Positions 1 to 11,488 of a stretch of 64,000 bases of DNA are shown piece after piece. Position 1 is the first letter of the stretch. Every line of letters begins with the position of its first letter. Source of the DNA: Chlamydomonas reinhardtii (taxonomy: Eukaryota > Chlorophyta > Chlorophyceae > Chlamydomonadales > Chlamydomonadaceae); the NCBI RefSeq assembly GCF_000002595.2, contig NC_057006.1, positions 7,299,325-7,363,324 of the forward strand, written 5' to 3'. The notes under the pieces are model-generated. The model searched no databases, had not been told where the DNA came from, and saw only the letters and a list, made by a program, of their open reading frames with translations. Made by a program: the position numbers and the translations under genes.

Positions 1-2378
1 TGTACAATCGGCCCAGGAGCACAAAGCCCCGACCTAGCAGCTGCGCCAGCGCCTCCCGCAGCAGCTGCTGCCGCCGCTCCGCGCCCCGCAAGCGCCCGCC
101 GCCGCCGCCGCCAGCCCTGGAGTCCTCGTCCAACAGGTCGTGTGTGTCTGCAAGCTCCAGGCGCAGCAGCCGGTCATGCGCAGCCAAGAGCGGGTGACGA
201 GTCAGCACACAGCCCTCCGTGGAAACCTGCAGGCAAGGCCGGTGTTATAGTTCGGTTCCCAGGCCGATAAGGATTGAGGCAAGGGTGGACACTCATGTTC
301 GCTGTGTTTGGACACTCATTCATCCTCCCATTGCCTACAGAATCCTGCCCTACAGCACCGAGGGAGGTTCGGAGGGTCAGAAAGCGAGGAGTACGCCAGG
401 AGCTGAAGTAGAGCTGTGTGCTGTGTGTCGCAGCGGCCGCCTGCCCTGCATCCCCTATTAACTTACCTCCAAGTCTAACCGAATGGCCCATTGCGCCCCG
501 CCGGGCGCGGCGGCAGCAGCTGCAACCGGCACGCCACAGCCCCAGCCGCCAGCCTCGCCGCGCCTCCGGCCCTGAGAGCCGGTCTCCGAGGCTTCCACAC
601 TTCGCACAAGCTCCGCGCGTGCCACGACCGTCCTGTAGGGCGGTCTCTGCGGCGCAGCTGCATCATAGTGCAGCCTCCCGCCCACCCCGCCTGCCATGCT
701 TCCCAAGCCGTTGGCTCCGTCTCCAGTCATCGCCGCCGCAGCAGCAGGATGAGGCGCCTCCGCTCGCACCATGCCACTACGCCGGACCTTGTCCCACGCG
801 CCACGCACCCGCAGCCTCATGTCCACTTCAGCCCGTGCCGTTCCAGGTGCTGTTGCACCGCCCACACGACTGCTGCTGCTGCTGCCACGGCGCTCCGGCG
901 TCCGCGCCGCGGCCTGCCCGCCACGCCCGCCATCCGCACTGCCGCCTCCAGCGGCCCCTGCCAGCTGCTGCTGCTGCTGCTGCTGACGCACCAGCATGAA
1001 GCGCAGTACCTCCAGCAGCGGCTGCGGCCCCGACCCGGCCTCGGCGCCAGTCCCGGCCGCGCAGGGCGCCGCCTCCGCTGCCAGCAGTCCGCGCAGCAGG
1101 TCGCTGGGCACGCCATCCAGTCGCAGCCCCAGCAGCGCTAGCAGCAGCCTAAGGGTGTGGAGGAGAAGAGAGTTAACACACACCGAGGCACATGGCCTGG
1201 TCGGAATCAAGCGGCAAGACTAGCAGGGCGGTGAACACCCGCGCGAGTCATACTGAATCCACATGATGTGCCGTACGTACGGGAGTCTGGCTACGCCTGA
1301 TCATGCGCACCGACTCACGTGGTGGGCAGCTGGAGGCTGGTGTACAGGTGGAGGCGTGTGGCGGCTCCGTCCAGCCCGTCACAGGGCGGCAGGGCGGCCG
1401 CACTGCCGGCAGGACCAGCGCGCAGACACGACAACAGAAGCGCCTCACTGCTACTGCCACTGACACTGCTGTTAATGCTGCTAGAGATGCCGGGGGTACT
1501 GGTAGGAGTCGGTTGGACAGAGCCCGATGCCCATTGCAGGTTTTGCCCAGCCGCTGGCGTCGCGGCAGCGCGAGGCGGTGTGTACGGGTTCTCGCTGAGA
1601 GATTGTAGTGGGGAAAGCGGCGCGGTGGAGGAGTTGCCCGAGGGCGTGCGACCTGTTGCGTCTGCCGCCGCCGCAGCAGGAGCATAGGCACCGATGACGG
1701 GGCCGGTGGCTGCAGGGACGGAGGTGAGGGCTGCGGCGGGGCCGGTGCTGGTGGCGGGATGCGGCCAGGGCCTTGCGGCAGAAGGCGCGAAGGGCGAGTC
1801 CTGGCCGCAGCCGGTACCCAGGTCACAGCGACTGCGGTTTGGTGACGCAGGTAAGGAGGGGCGCAATCAGTATCAGTGTGTGAGGAAGCAGACGGGAAGG
1901 GAAACGCATATGTGCACGTATGCGTGTGTGAGCATGCGTAAACACTCCGTAGCCCTTAGCCATAGAATGAAAGGGGCATGGCACATGCTCAGGCTCACCG
2001 CATCAGCGGGGTGATGCCCGTCACTCCATTATTGGTGTGAATACTGCTGCCCACCGGCGCCGCTGCGCCATGCGGCGGCGTGCCTACGGCCGCTAGTAGC
2101 CCAGCCGGCGGTGACGCACAGGCCGCTGCGCCGCGCTGGTGGGGGGTGGGGCCAGCAGCCCCACACGCCTGCCAGCCTGGCTGACGCTGCCAACTTGCTC
2201 CCAAGGGTGCAGAATTATAGCAAGGCTGGAAAGCGGGGCCAGAGGAGGAGCCAGGGAAGCCGGAGCCGAGCCGAGCCCGGGTCGTGGGGGAGCCAGCGTC
2301 GTTGGGCGTGGGGGAGCGACGCTTGTTGGGGGAGGCAGTGAGCCCCTGCGCGCCTGTTCCCCAAACAGCATCTTGCAT
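1..2378 (-). CDS. Unrecognised multi-exon protein, 5' part (runs off the left edge)
   Basis: Four exons join in frame on the minus strand: 2378-1999, 1831-1319, 1148-467 and 226 to beyond base 1. All donors are GTGAG/GTAAG and all acceptors are YAG, with phases 2, 2 and 0 matching at each joint, so I trust the model. The start is the ATG at 2378, followed by a Ser/Pro/Gly-rich stretch. The protein is low-complexity for about 300 residues, with a Gln run near 970. It then becomes more ordered: Leu-rich helical segments open exon 3, and exon 4 has charged Leu-rich helices around an LLDEDS string and ends in GRGFVLLGRLY. I do not recognise a family. The last exon has a faint look of the region before the catalytic core in eukaryotic RNA-dependent RNA polymerases, but this is too weak to name. 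The diagnostic part would lie left of the window. Confidence 0.7.
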
Positions 2379-3059
2379 GGTGAGATTTAACTTGTCTGTT
2401 AGCAGACTTGGGCGGCTAGGCGGCCTCGCCAGTCTTGCATTTGCACTTGCTTTGGTCGTGCGTTGCTGCTACAACCGTCCAAATCTCCAGTCTATTGCCT
2501 CAAGCAAGTGTTATTATTTCATTGATGTGTAGGCCTGAATTCGCGCAAGAAGTCGGCAAAACGGTTCTTTGTGCAGCGCATGCGACTGGATCTTGCGCGT
2601 GCTCCGCATGCCACCTGGTCGAGGCTATCTTGTTCCATCACTCCTGCGGAAAGGTCTCAACGCGCTCCGAGAGCCTATTTACACATTTTCACACCTCAAT
2701 TGTCAAGTAGCATAACAGTCCACTGTGCGCCAGAAGAACAAAGAAGAAGGAAATTATTGCCCAGCTTCTATCCTATAGCCCAGCATCTAGCCTATGAAAT
2801 TTGGAGGGTAGCGCATGTCAGGGCCGTGTAGGGTGGAGGCACAGCTGGCGGCAGTCGCGACAACAGCTGCCCAGGTATCCCGGGCGATGCCGGGCTTGCC
2901 GGGTACCTGAAAGAGGGCATTTTCGTGTGGTGCTCAACGACCGTGGTGCTCTCTATAGCCTCCACATCCGCTATCGCGAGTGACTTCGCTACGGTTCTCA
3001 GAATGGCCAAGGTGACATTGCACTGACGTTTCGTCTTCGATTCTTGTACTTCCCCTGCC

Positions 3060-3520
3060 GCAGCCACCATCAAGGTACCTTGGAGCTGCAAGCCGCAGGC
3101 AGAGCTCGCGCTGGAGCCAGATGGCGTGGATGACGACCCACCTCCTCGCGCGGCGCCAGTCGCGCTTTGACGCGGCGGTCAATTTCCTGGTATGGGAGTT
3201 CTCGCGATTGCACGTTGAGGCGCTGGAGCTCACGTGCTGCTTCCAGCTGCACACCATATGCACGCCGACGTCCGGCGGTAGGCAGCGGAGGAGGGCTGGC
3301 TGGGCTGGCGGGCGCTCAGACCGCACTGCAGCAGGCGGCCTCCAACCTGAGGTTCATGAGGAGGTATAGATGCTGGCTAATCAGCAGTGAGATCAGCTGG
3401 AGGCTGCGAAGATGCTGGCCGTGATAGGCTGACAGCGCGAGGTTCAGGCAGCTGAGGCGGACGTGGCGGCAGCGCAGGGCCGCCTGGCGCATGTGCAGCA
3501 GCAGCCGCACTGCACTTCCC
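3060..3520. pseudogene. Decayed coding-like remnant of unknown family
   Basis: This stretch has the composition of a coding exon and reads in part as Gln/Glu/Ala-rich coiled-coil text, but it is interrupted several times and has no start, splice sites or recognisable domain. It may be a remnant of a mobile element or of an old gene. The family and even the coding strand are uncertain. It lies between the poly(A) site of the SCYL2-like gene and the promoter side of gene 1. Confidence 0.25.
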
Positions 3521-3575
3521 CAATTTTCAAGCCAGTCCCCCTCTTCCACCACAAGTCCACCAAGTGTCCGTCTCC

Positions 3576-3580
3576 TTACA
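3576..3580 (-). promoter_or_regulatory. Poly(A) signal TGTAA for the SCYL2-like gene
   Basis: The minus strand reads TGTAA, the usual volvocine poly(A) signal, 263 bases past the stop codon at 3843. This gives a 3' UTR of normal length. Confidence 0.55.
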
Positions 3581-3842
3581 AGAATTGTCCCGTTCACCAC
3601 ATCAGCTCGTCAGTCTTGTCAATCTTATCCACTCTGCACCGGCCTAACAGCTAGCCTTGTGAACGCACCTGTGTCTTCATCCTGCACAGCACGGCACGCT
3701 GACACGCATCCATCGGGTCCATCCATTCATATGCCCCTAAAGCTCTAGTACCCGCGCCCTGCAGCTCCACCTGCGCCAACAACGTCAGGCCACCGACCCA
3801 ATCGTAATATGACAGCTCGCACGCTCACATGCAGTCACAGGC

Positions 3843-6359
3843 TCAGAGGTCCATCAAGTTCACGGGGCCGCCCGCCTGCCGCGGTGCAGGAGCCGGCGGC
3901 GGCGGCAGCGTGGGCATGGGCGCAGCTACTGCCGGCGCTGCTGGGGCATGCGCCCTCGCGTCCCAGCCCCCTAACGCCGGCGCCGCCCCACCAATCACAT
4001 CCCCAGCCGGCTTGGCCACCCCGCCCCCACCGCCGCCGCCGCCCACGATCAGGCCCGCCGCCGCCAGATTTGCGATCTGTGCTGCGCTCAGCGACGGCCC
4101 CGCTGCTCCCGCCGCCATCGCTCCTGCCCCTGGCCCTGTGCCTGCTCCATTACTTGAATGCGTGCTAGCGCCGTACGGCAATGAGGGCGCCGACGAGGAA
4201 GCGTGCATGTGCTGCGGCTGAGACGCCATGGGGGCGGTCGGGGCTTTGAAAGGCACCGTGCTGGCTGCGAACGGGTCATTGGGGTCAGGCGCTGCTGTCG
4301 ATGCTGCTGCTATTGTTGCCTGGCGAGGCATATAGGAAGCCGTTGGTGCGGATTGATGCGTTGACGAGTAGGATGAGGCCATGGGGGTTGTGTAGGTCCC
4401 GGCAGCAGGCATGGCCACTGGTGGCGCAGCCGCGCTGGCAGCAAAAGGATCCCGGCTCGCAGCAGGCTGTGTGGACGCGTGCAGGGTGGTAGATGACGAG
4501 GAGTATCCCGCTGTAGAAGCGGCGGCAGTAGCGGTAGCGGAGGTGCTGGAAGAAGAAGGGGTTGGCCCGAAGGGGTTGGCTGTGCCACCAAGGCCGCCGC
4601 CCCCGCCGTAGCCAGCTCCTCCTAACGAAGAGGAAGCCGCCATGGGCTTCTGGGCACCCGTGGCGCCCATGCCCCCGCCGCTGTTGCCCCCGCCAGAGGC
4701 GCCGCTGCTGCTGGAGGTCCAGGTGGGCCCCTGGCCGCCGGCCACTGAGGACGACGGCGCGACGCCACTGCCGCTACTGCCTGTTGTGCCGGCTGGCTTG
4801 ACCGGCCAGGTCGGCGCCACCGCTGCTGCTGCGGAGGCGGCGGAGGGCCGCGGTTGGGTCCACGTGGTGAAGGCCACCACACCGCCGGGTGCCTGCAGGT
4901 CGCAGGCGGGATGGGGCGGAATTAAGCAGGTTCACTGGAAGCAGCGCGCACTTTGCTTGATTGGGCTGTAGGGTTGCCAGGAGCAGCTGGCAGGGCGTGT
5001 GCGAGTAGGACTCGGGCCTTACCCCAGATCCGGATCCGCGGCTGTTACTGCTGCCAGAGCTGGACTCGGGCATTGCTGACGACGCAGCGGATGTGCCCAG
5101 CCCCGTAGCTCCCGCCAGTGCTGACGGGTCGCCACCACTCGCCCGCAGCGCCGCCGCCTCCTCCGCATAGCGAACCACCCGCCGCAACAGGCTCTGACAG
5201 CACAGGGAGGGATAGGAGGTCGGGCACGGGGCCATTCAGGTATGGGCAAGGCAGCAGCTTGGCACTGCCGCTGTTTGAAAGCAAGCCGGGCCGATCTACA
5301 AAGCCACAAACTCCCGTGCTTTGCGCGGCTCAGCTCAGCTCAGCTCAATCGCTTGTGTGCTCGCACCTGCACGGCCGCGGCAAACGTCGCTAGCTGCGAG
5401 GTCGTGAGCGTGGGCGCCACCAGGTGCGGCGTCAGCAGCGGCAGCAGGCGGGCGGCGGTGGCGGGCGGCCCCCAGCCCGGCGCCTCCGCCAGTGCCTCCG
5501 CCAGCCTCGCCACCGCCACCAGTGTGTTGCCGCTCGTGTCCACAGACAGCAGCTGCGGGGAATGGAGCCAGGGCCGAGGGGATGGGGCGGAGTTCACAAC
5601 AAGTGGCCAATTCAGATGAGTGGAAGTGATGTTTCCAAGGCGTTGTGCGATGTGATGGGGCGAGGACTGGGAGGAGGCGTGCCGTGGCAGACGCACACCA
5701 GCGGCAGACCTGCAAGCGGCCGCCGCCGCTCCACCACGGGGCTGCTCACCTGGGCACACGTGGCCAACATGCCCTCCGCCTCGGCGCGGTCCACCTGCAC
5801 ACACATGAGGCGTGGAGACGTGGAGCAGGGGGGGGGGGGCGTGGGCCGCGTGGGCCGGAGACGTGCCGCACGTAAAGCCCCGCCTGTGCGCCTTCCGTGC
5901 GATCCCGGTGCCTGGTGGCCCCTGGCTGCGCTCATCATCGGGTGCTTCTGTCTTTGAGATACGCGCGCACATACACACCCAAACCCTTTTCCCTTATGCT
6001 CTTCTAACACACCCAAACTCCACCCCATCTTTACCTTGGCTGCCAGGGCCGCCATGAGCGCGAGGCAGGACGCCCGCACCGCCGCACTGGTGGTCCGACC
6101 CACAGCCGTGTGCAGCGCCGGCAGCAGGCGTGTGCGGGCCTGTGCAAGGGGGAGACGGGGATAGGGGAAGGAGAAGGGGAAGGTGGGGTGGGCGCGTGAA
6201 GCAGCACAGCTCCTTGTATGCACACGCAGCTACTACAACCAGCTATTGCCTTGGCGGGGGCGTGCCGACATGTGGTCCGCCCCCGCCCCCGCCCCCGCCA
6301 CAGCACCACGCGTTTGCCACCCTACACACACACTGTCGACGCCTTTCCCTTGTGCTTTC

Positions 6360-6421
<62 letters not shown>

Positions 6422-7712
6422 AACAAACAAACAAACGCACACGTCTGCACCCGAACCTGCGCCGACTTGGCATCCACCAGCCCCGCCGCCACCAGCGCCT
6501 GCAGCCGCGACAGAGCCGCCTGCGCCAGCCGCGGGTCGGCCTGTCCCGTGGCTGGGCCGCCATCACCCGCGCCTGACGAGGAGGAGGAGGAGGCGGAGGG
6601 GGCGGGCCCCACCAGTGCGCGCACCAGCAGCGGCAACAGCACCTTGTCCAGAGTGGGCCTGTGTGAGGGCGTGTGCATAGTTGCGTGTGTGTTGAGCAGC
6701 AGGTGCCGCAACGCAAGTGCTTGCGGGTGTGGCAGGGGCCTGCGATTGTGCGTCCTGGGTGTCCACCGTGCGGTATTGTTCTACCCAGTACAGATTGATT
6801 GTTCATATGCCATGGCACAATGGGCACATGGGCACACAGGCGCCCCGTGCCTCACATCATCCCCTGGCCCGCCACCACACTACCCCACACCACCACGGGC
6901 AGTGCGTGCGCACCCACCCGTCCATCAACGCCGCGAGGGCCTCCGACTGCGACACAAGCGCCGGCAGCAGCACCGCCGCCTCAGCCGCCACCGCGCCGCC
7001 GCCACCCGCTCCTACCCCACCACCTGCTCCACCTGCTCCACCACCCCCACCACCGCCGCCGCCGGCGGCCGCCTCCATCACGGGTGCCAACACGGGCAGC
7101 GCCACGGCGGCGAACACGCCGCGCCCCAGCCGCTGACACACCGCCAGCACCACAGGCAGCGCCGCCACACCCACTGTGCCGCCGTTGCGCACCTCCTGCG
7201 GGGCGGAGGCGCCGAGAGCGGGTGCGCGACACACAGGAGAGCGGCAGTGTTCTGGTGAGCACGCAGCGAAAGGCTTTGTCCAGCCACGAGGCCAACATGC
7301 CGCCGCACACGTTTGGTGCTACGCCACCCGCCCGCCCACCCGTCCACCTGCAGCAGCGGCGGCAGCACTCGGCTGGTCAGCAGGCGGTCGCTCATGCGCT
7401 GCCACAGCGGGCCCGCCGGCTGGGACCCAGCCCCTGGCCCCGGCCCCGGCCCCGGTGCAGGTGCGGGTGCGGCCAGGTCGGACAGGAAAGCCAGCTTGTG
7501 GCGGGGCTCGCTCTGCGGCCGTTCCAGCAGGGTGAGGGCAAAGGGCAAGGGAGGATTGGGATGACGGGCCGCCTCAAAGTTAGCCCCGGCACCGGCAACG
7601 AAATCGCCTTCACCTTTGGTTGAACTTGCAATGGACTAACACACACACACACGCACATACCGGTACACAAACACGCGCACACACACACACACGCTTCGTG
7701 GTTGTTGTTTTT

Positions 7713-7746
<34 letters not shown>

Positions 7747-7747
7747 G

Positions 7748-7844
<97 letters not shown>

Positions 7845-10726
7845 GCCAGCCCGCGCACACCTGCATGATTCCCTCCAGGAACCTTAGCGCCCTTAGCAGT
7901 CCGTCGTCCTCGAACCAGGAGCAGCGGGCCAGGGCCGCGGGGCCGGGCCGGCTGGCAGCCACTGGCGACACCAGAGACAGCAGCACGCCTGTGCGCGTTG
8001 GTGTGTGTTAAAGAGCACAAGGAAAACGTTGGTGTGTGTGTGTGCGGAGCGGTGCGGCAGTCAGAAGACAGGAGCGAGTAGACATCTCTAACACCACGAA
8101 TGGAATAGGCTAGTCCTCCATCGCTGTGTCGAAAAGCACGACCATGCAGAAGCCCCGCCTCCCTGGCCCACCTCGCAGCTCGGGCGGCACACGCGCCAGG
8201 TCAGACGCCACCGGCGCCGCCGACCCCAGCCCCAGCGCGCCGCCGCCGCCCGCCGCCGCCGCCGCCAGCGCGCCCACCCGCGCACCGTACTGCTGCAGGC
8301 TGCACCGCACCGGCAGCAGCTGCGTCGTGGCCACCACCATGCCCGCCACGCCGCCGCCGCCTGGCCCCGCCGCCGCCTCCACCGCCGCCGCCCACGTGAC
8401 CAGCTCATACACCAGGGCTCCCAGGCTGAAGGCGTCGGCGGCGGCCCAAGACGAGGCGGCGCTGCCGCCGCCCGTGGGGTTGAAGGAGGTGGTGTGTGCC
8501 CACGGCCCCACGGACCCGCCGGGGGGCACCACCAGCTCGGGTGCGGTGTACGGCAGTTGCGGCTGAGCAGGTGCGGAGGAGGCAGGCATGATCTGATGTT
8601 ACATGACAATGATCTACGTTATGCGCTTAGGTTCGGCGAACTAGATATGCGCCACCACTAGCGTAGCTGCAATCCCATGCCATAAAGTAAACATAGCGGC
8701 ACACGCACGCCCCTCCTCCCCCGCACCCCCCCTCCACACACACGCACGCACATACCCACACACCTTGGCCAGCTCCTCCCACAGGGGCGGGAAGGGGTCG
8801 TTGTAGGCGTACGGCGGCGGCCCCGCCCCGCCCCGCCCGCCCGCCCCCGCCCCCGCCCCCGCCCCCGCCCCCGCCCCCGCCCCCGCCCCCGCCCCCTGAC
8901 CCGGCGCTGCCCCAGCCTCTGACACCGCGAAGCCAAAGCCCGCCAGCTTCCAGCTGCCGTCCGCTGCCACCACCACCGTCTGCGCACGAGCAAGGTATCT
9001 AAATTAGTGTGTTGCGGTGTGACAAGGGTGTTGGGGACCCATCATGTCTGGGTCTCGTCTTGGGATGGGCAATGGCCGCCCCTCGCCGTCCCACCACATG
9101 TGTACAAGGGTGTACACCGCATCCGTTCCGTTTCTCAACAGCACACAACAGTCCTACACGCACACGCACACACACACAGTGCGGGCTTTCGTTTCGTTTT
9201 TTAACACACACACACACACACACACACAGTCGTACATGTCACATGTGACACCCACCTGCGGCGACAGTCCGCAGTGCGCCAGCCTGGCGGCCGAGTGCAG
9301 GAAGGCGAGCGCCTCCGCCACCGCCAGCAGACCCAGCTTCACCTCCAGACTGCTCAGGACGCCAGAGCCACCAGCAGCACCCCCGCCCAGCCCCCCGCCC
9401 TCCGCAGCCGCGTCGCCGTGACCGGCGCCGTAACCGTGGCCGTGGCCGGCGGTATGCGGCTGCTGGTTCTGGGGGTGCTGCGGCGCCGACATGATGTCCC
9501 GCAGGCAGCCGCGCACCGCCTCCGTCACCAGGATCATCTGCGCGGGGGTGCGGGGGGCGTGGTTTGGACGTCTTGGTGAGTGTGCAAAGGCGTCGGTTGC
9601 CGTGTCGGGCGGGTTGCGCAGCGGTGTGGGAGCGCTGCATCTGTTCAGCCTGTCGCTGCTGGGGTGCTCACGATCCGTTGGCGAGCTACAGCTCAAACCC
9701 TGTTCCCAACCCGCTCTCTACCCCACCCCACCCCCCGCACGCACATCCCTCGGCACTCACGTAGCTGCTGGTCTCCTCCAGCGGCAGCACCACCCGCACC
9801 ACACCCGGGTGCTTCAACTGGGATGGAAGGGAAACAGGCAAGGACAGGGTGTCACACACTCGCAGAGCTCGGAACGAATGTTCCCAGGGACGTTTCCCTG
9901 CCATCGACATGCATAAACCAGTTGTCCAGCAGCCCGTTGTTCAGATCTGATTTACATGACAGCCAATCCAAAGCCCCGCTCCCACCCCATCCCCCGATCC
10001 CATCCCCCGACCCATCCCACGACCCCGTCCCACGACCCCATCCCCCGACCCCCCGCAGCCCCAGCCCTCACCCGCATCATGAGCGCACAGCCGTGCCGCT
10101 GCTGCTCGTACACAGCCTCCCAGCGCTGACCCGCCGCCACACCCGCGCCGCCCGTGCCTGAGGCGCCCAGTCCCGGGCCGCTAGAGGAGGAGGGCAGCAG
10201 GCCAGAGCTGCCCGGGGCGGGCAAGGAACCGCCATCCCTGCGTGTGTGTAAGTTGGCACGGTAGCGTGTCGCCGCGACTGTGAGCAGTTTGGCAGCCCTG
10301 AACCCCCAGCCTGAAGGGATACGGGCCTCCGTCACGACGTGACAGAGGTGGCACATGTCTAAAAGACAGGTGTGGGCCGGAGATGCGAGAAACGACTGCG
10401 GAAACGATGTGCCCTACCGCCACCCCTTGTGCGCACGCGTTGCCGCCCACTTACCCCCTGCTCTGCAGGTCTTTCTTGTCCAGCACCCAGATAGACACCT
10501 CCTTGACCACCGCGTTAGCCGCCCGGGCGCTGCCAGCATACACGCGCCACAGGCCCCCGACGCTGCCCACTGCCAAGCCCAGCCTGAACTGCGATTGAAA
10601 TTTGGCAGTGCCATATGGACCCACAGTCGCAGCAGCGGTCGATGCCACGCTTTCCACCTCCCGGACCAAGTTGCTGGCGAGCTCGGCACCTTTGGCGGCC
10701 ACCTGGCGAAGCGCTGCGCCAAACAT
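3843..10726 (-). CDS. SCYL2: SCYL2-type (SCY1-like) pseudokinase with HEAT-like repeats
   Basis: Fifteen exons give a 1237-residue protein: 10726-10455, 10237-10072, 9817-9761, 9537-9256, 8979-8764, 8562-8172, 7988-7861, 7512-7348, 7195-6918, 6658-6457, 6139-6035, 5794-5750, 5552-5367, 5193-5023 and 4892-3843. Every joint keeps frame. SCY1-like proteins are catalytically dead kinases that act in clathrin-coated vesicle and Golgi/endosome traffic. The kinase-like part (about 1-345) has VSIWVLDKKDLQ where VAIK would be, LKHPGVVRVVLPLEE in the N-lobe, AHCGLSP instead of HRD, AGFGF instead of DFG, and an intact PYTAPEL. Residues about 440-830 are helical repeats matching the SCYL2 HEAT region (LLPLLTPHLVAPTLTT). 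A 400-residue Ser/Gly/Ala tail ends in NLMDL. A Gly-Ala repeat encoded by CCCCCG hexamers sits in the activation segment. The gene diverges from the GILT-like gene. Confidence 0.88.
6360..6436. repeat. (CA)n followed by (CAAA)n microsatellite
   Basis: About 29 CA units run into five CAAA units inside intron 10 of the SCYL2-like gene, just beside the exon that ends at 6457. It is preceded by a TGTGCTTTCAA flank that recurs in similar form at other CA tracts in the window. Confidence 0.95.
7569..7650 (-). repeat. Dispersed repeat with TG microsatellite tail, copy 1
   Basis: Read on the minus strand this is a (TG)n tract, then CATTGCAA, a GTGAAGGCG block, a TTGCCG-TGCCGGGGCTA block and TGAGGCG. 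The same order of blocks appears on the plus strand at 22815-22876. This copy lies in intron 7 of the SCYL2-like gene; the other lies in an intron of the LURP-one gene. It carries about 9 extra bases after CATTGCAA. The family is not one I can name; a non-autonomous retroposon (SINE or LINE 3' end) with a microsatellite tail is one explanation. Confidence 0.55.
7714..7842. repeat. Long (CA)n microsatellite with a CG-rich interruption
   Basis: About 130 bases of CA repeats are interrupted by a short (CG)n run near 7745-7756. The tract lies in intron 7 of the SCYL2-like gene. The left flank TTGTTTTTTAACACAC matches the flanks of the CA tracts at 9203 and 50436. Confidence 0.95.
8846..8896. repeat. 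Coding (CCCCCG)n hexanucleotide repeat
   Basis: A near-perfect CCCCCG hexamer array lies inside exon 5 of the SCYL2-like gene and encodes an alternating Gly-Ala tract just after the degenerate DFG motif. In-frame length changes here would alter only the loop length. Confidence 0.9.
9203..9229. repeat. (AC)n microsatellite
   Basis: Thirteen AC units in intron 4 of the SCYL2-like gene, preceded by TTTCGTTTCGTTTTTTA, a flank shared with the tracts at 7714 and 50436. Confidence 0.9.
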
Positions 10727-11488
10727 TCTAGACGATCGTCTAACTAGTCATTAGCTAACTCCTAATTCAGGGCGTGTGTACTTGGTGTTGCGTTATTTCA
10801 AACCATTTGTTAATACATCGTGGAAATGTTTCCAACCAGACACGTCGACCGGTTGGCATCATGCGGTGCAACATGCGCTGTCGACACGAACCAGACACGT
10901 CCCCTGAAACCCGACGACCAACGTCAGAGGTCCCCACATTGAGCTTTATGGACTTGCACTTGCAGCAGCTATGCCATGATTGTTCTCCTGCAGACTTATC
11001 AGGAACGCCCACAAGTGTAGAAATCCGTCCACCTATCGCCCGCGGCACGCCAGCATTTGCAATGCCCAGGACCCAGGATATCAGCGGTGACTATGTTGAG
11101 CCGGCTCATCAGATTATCACCAGCATTTGCAGCACTTCCTGTCCGAGTGCATAGGACTGGTGCGCCCGGGTGCGCTGGCGCACGACGGTGCGGCTGGGAC
11201 GGTATCGGCTGTCCCAGCCCTCCCAAGTTGTCCTGCGCATTCCTGCTCAGCACTGCTCGCATGCATTCAATCTGCCTCCAGATCCTTTCCGGGTCGGGTT
11301 GGCTTGCTGGTGCACAAGCAGCGGGCTCCCGTGCTTGCACGGCCTCCTGGATCCAAACACGGTCCTGCAAATGTTCACGGCGTTTGGTCGCCACGCAATT
11401 TAGGAAGTATCGGAAGCAGTATAACTTGAGCCGTAGATTGCTATTTTGCTACTCACATTTTGCCTGGACTTGGCCTGGCTTTACCGAA
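10727..11488. promoter_or_regulatory. Divergent promoter region between SCYL2-like and GILT-like genes
   Basis: This 762-base gap separates two genes transcribed away from each other, so it must hold both 5' UTRs and both promoters. No clear TATA box is visible. An 11-base direct repeat, CCAGACACGTC, occurs near 10837 and 10890. I see no further gene. Confidence 0.5.

Larger units (their letters stand above)
2379..3842. other. Intergenic: 3' UTR of SCYL2-like gene, decayed coding-like stretch, 5' flank of gene 1
   Basis: No gene can be supported here. The right end is the 3' UTR of the SCYL2-like gene up to a minus-strand TGTAA signal at 3580-3576. Bases 2392-2800 are AT-richer than the surroundings and are probably the promoter region of the gene starting at 2378. 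Bases about 3060-3520 are GC-rich and codon-biased on both strands and read like a broken helical protein; see the separate entry. Confidence 0.6.

Noticed and set aside
3060-3520. Calling the coding-like remnant a named transposon
   Set aside because: No terminal repeats, target-site duplications or diagnostic enzyme motifs are visible.
5831-5840. Run of ten G as a possible assembly fault
   Set aside because: It lies in an intron of the SCYL2-like gene and does not affect any exon; poly-G runs are common in these introns.
7702-7887. Thr-His and Val-Cys repeat 'proteins' across CA tracts (also at 6218, 22564, 50324)
   Set aside because: These are translations of intronic dinucleotide repeats.
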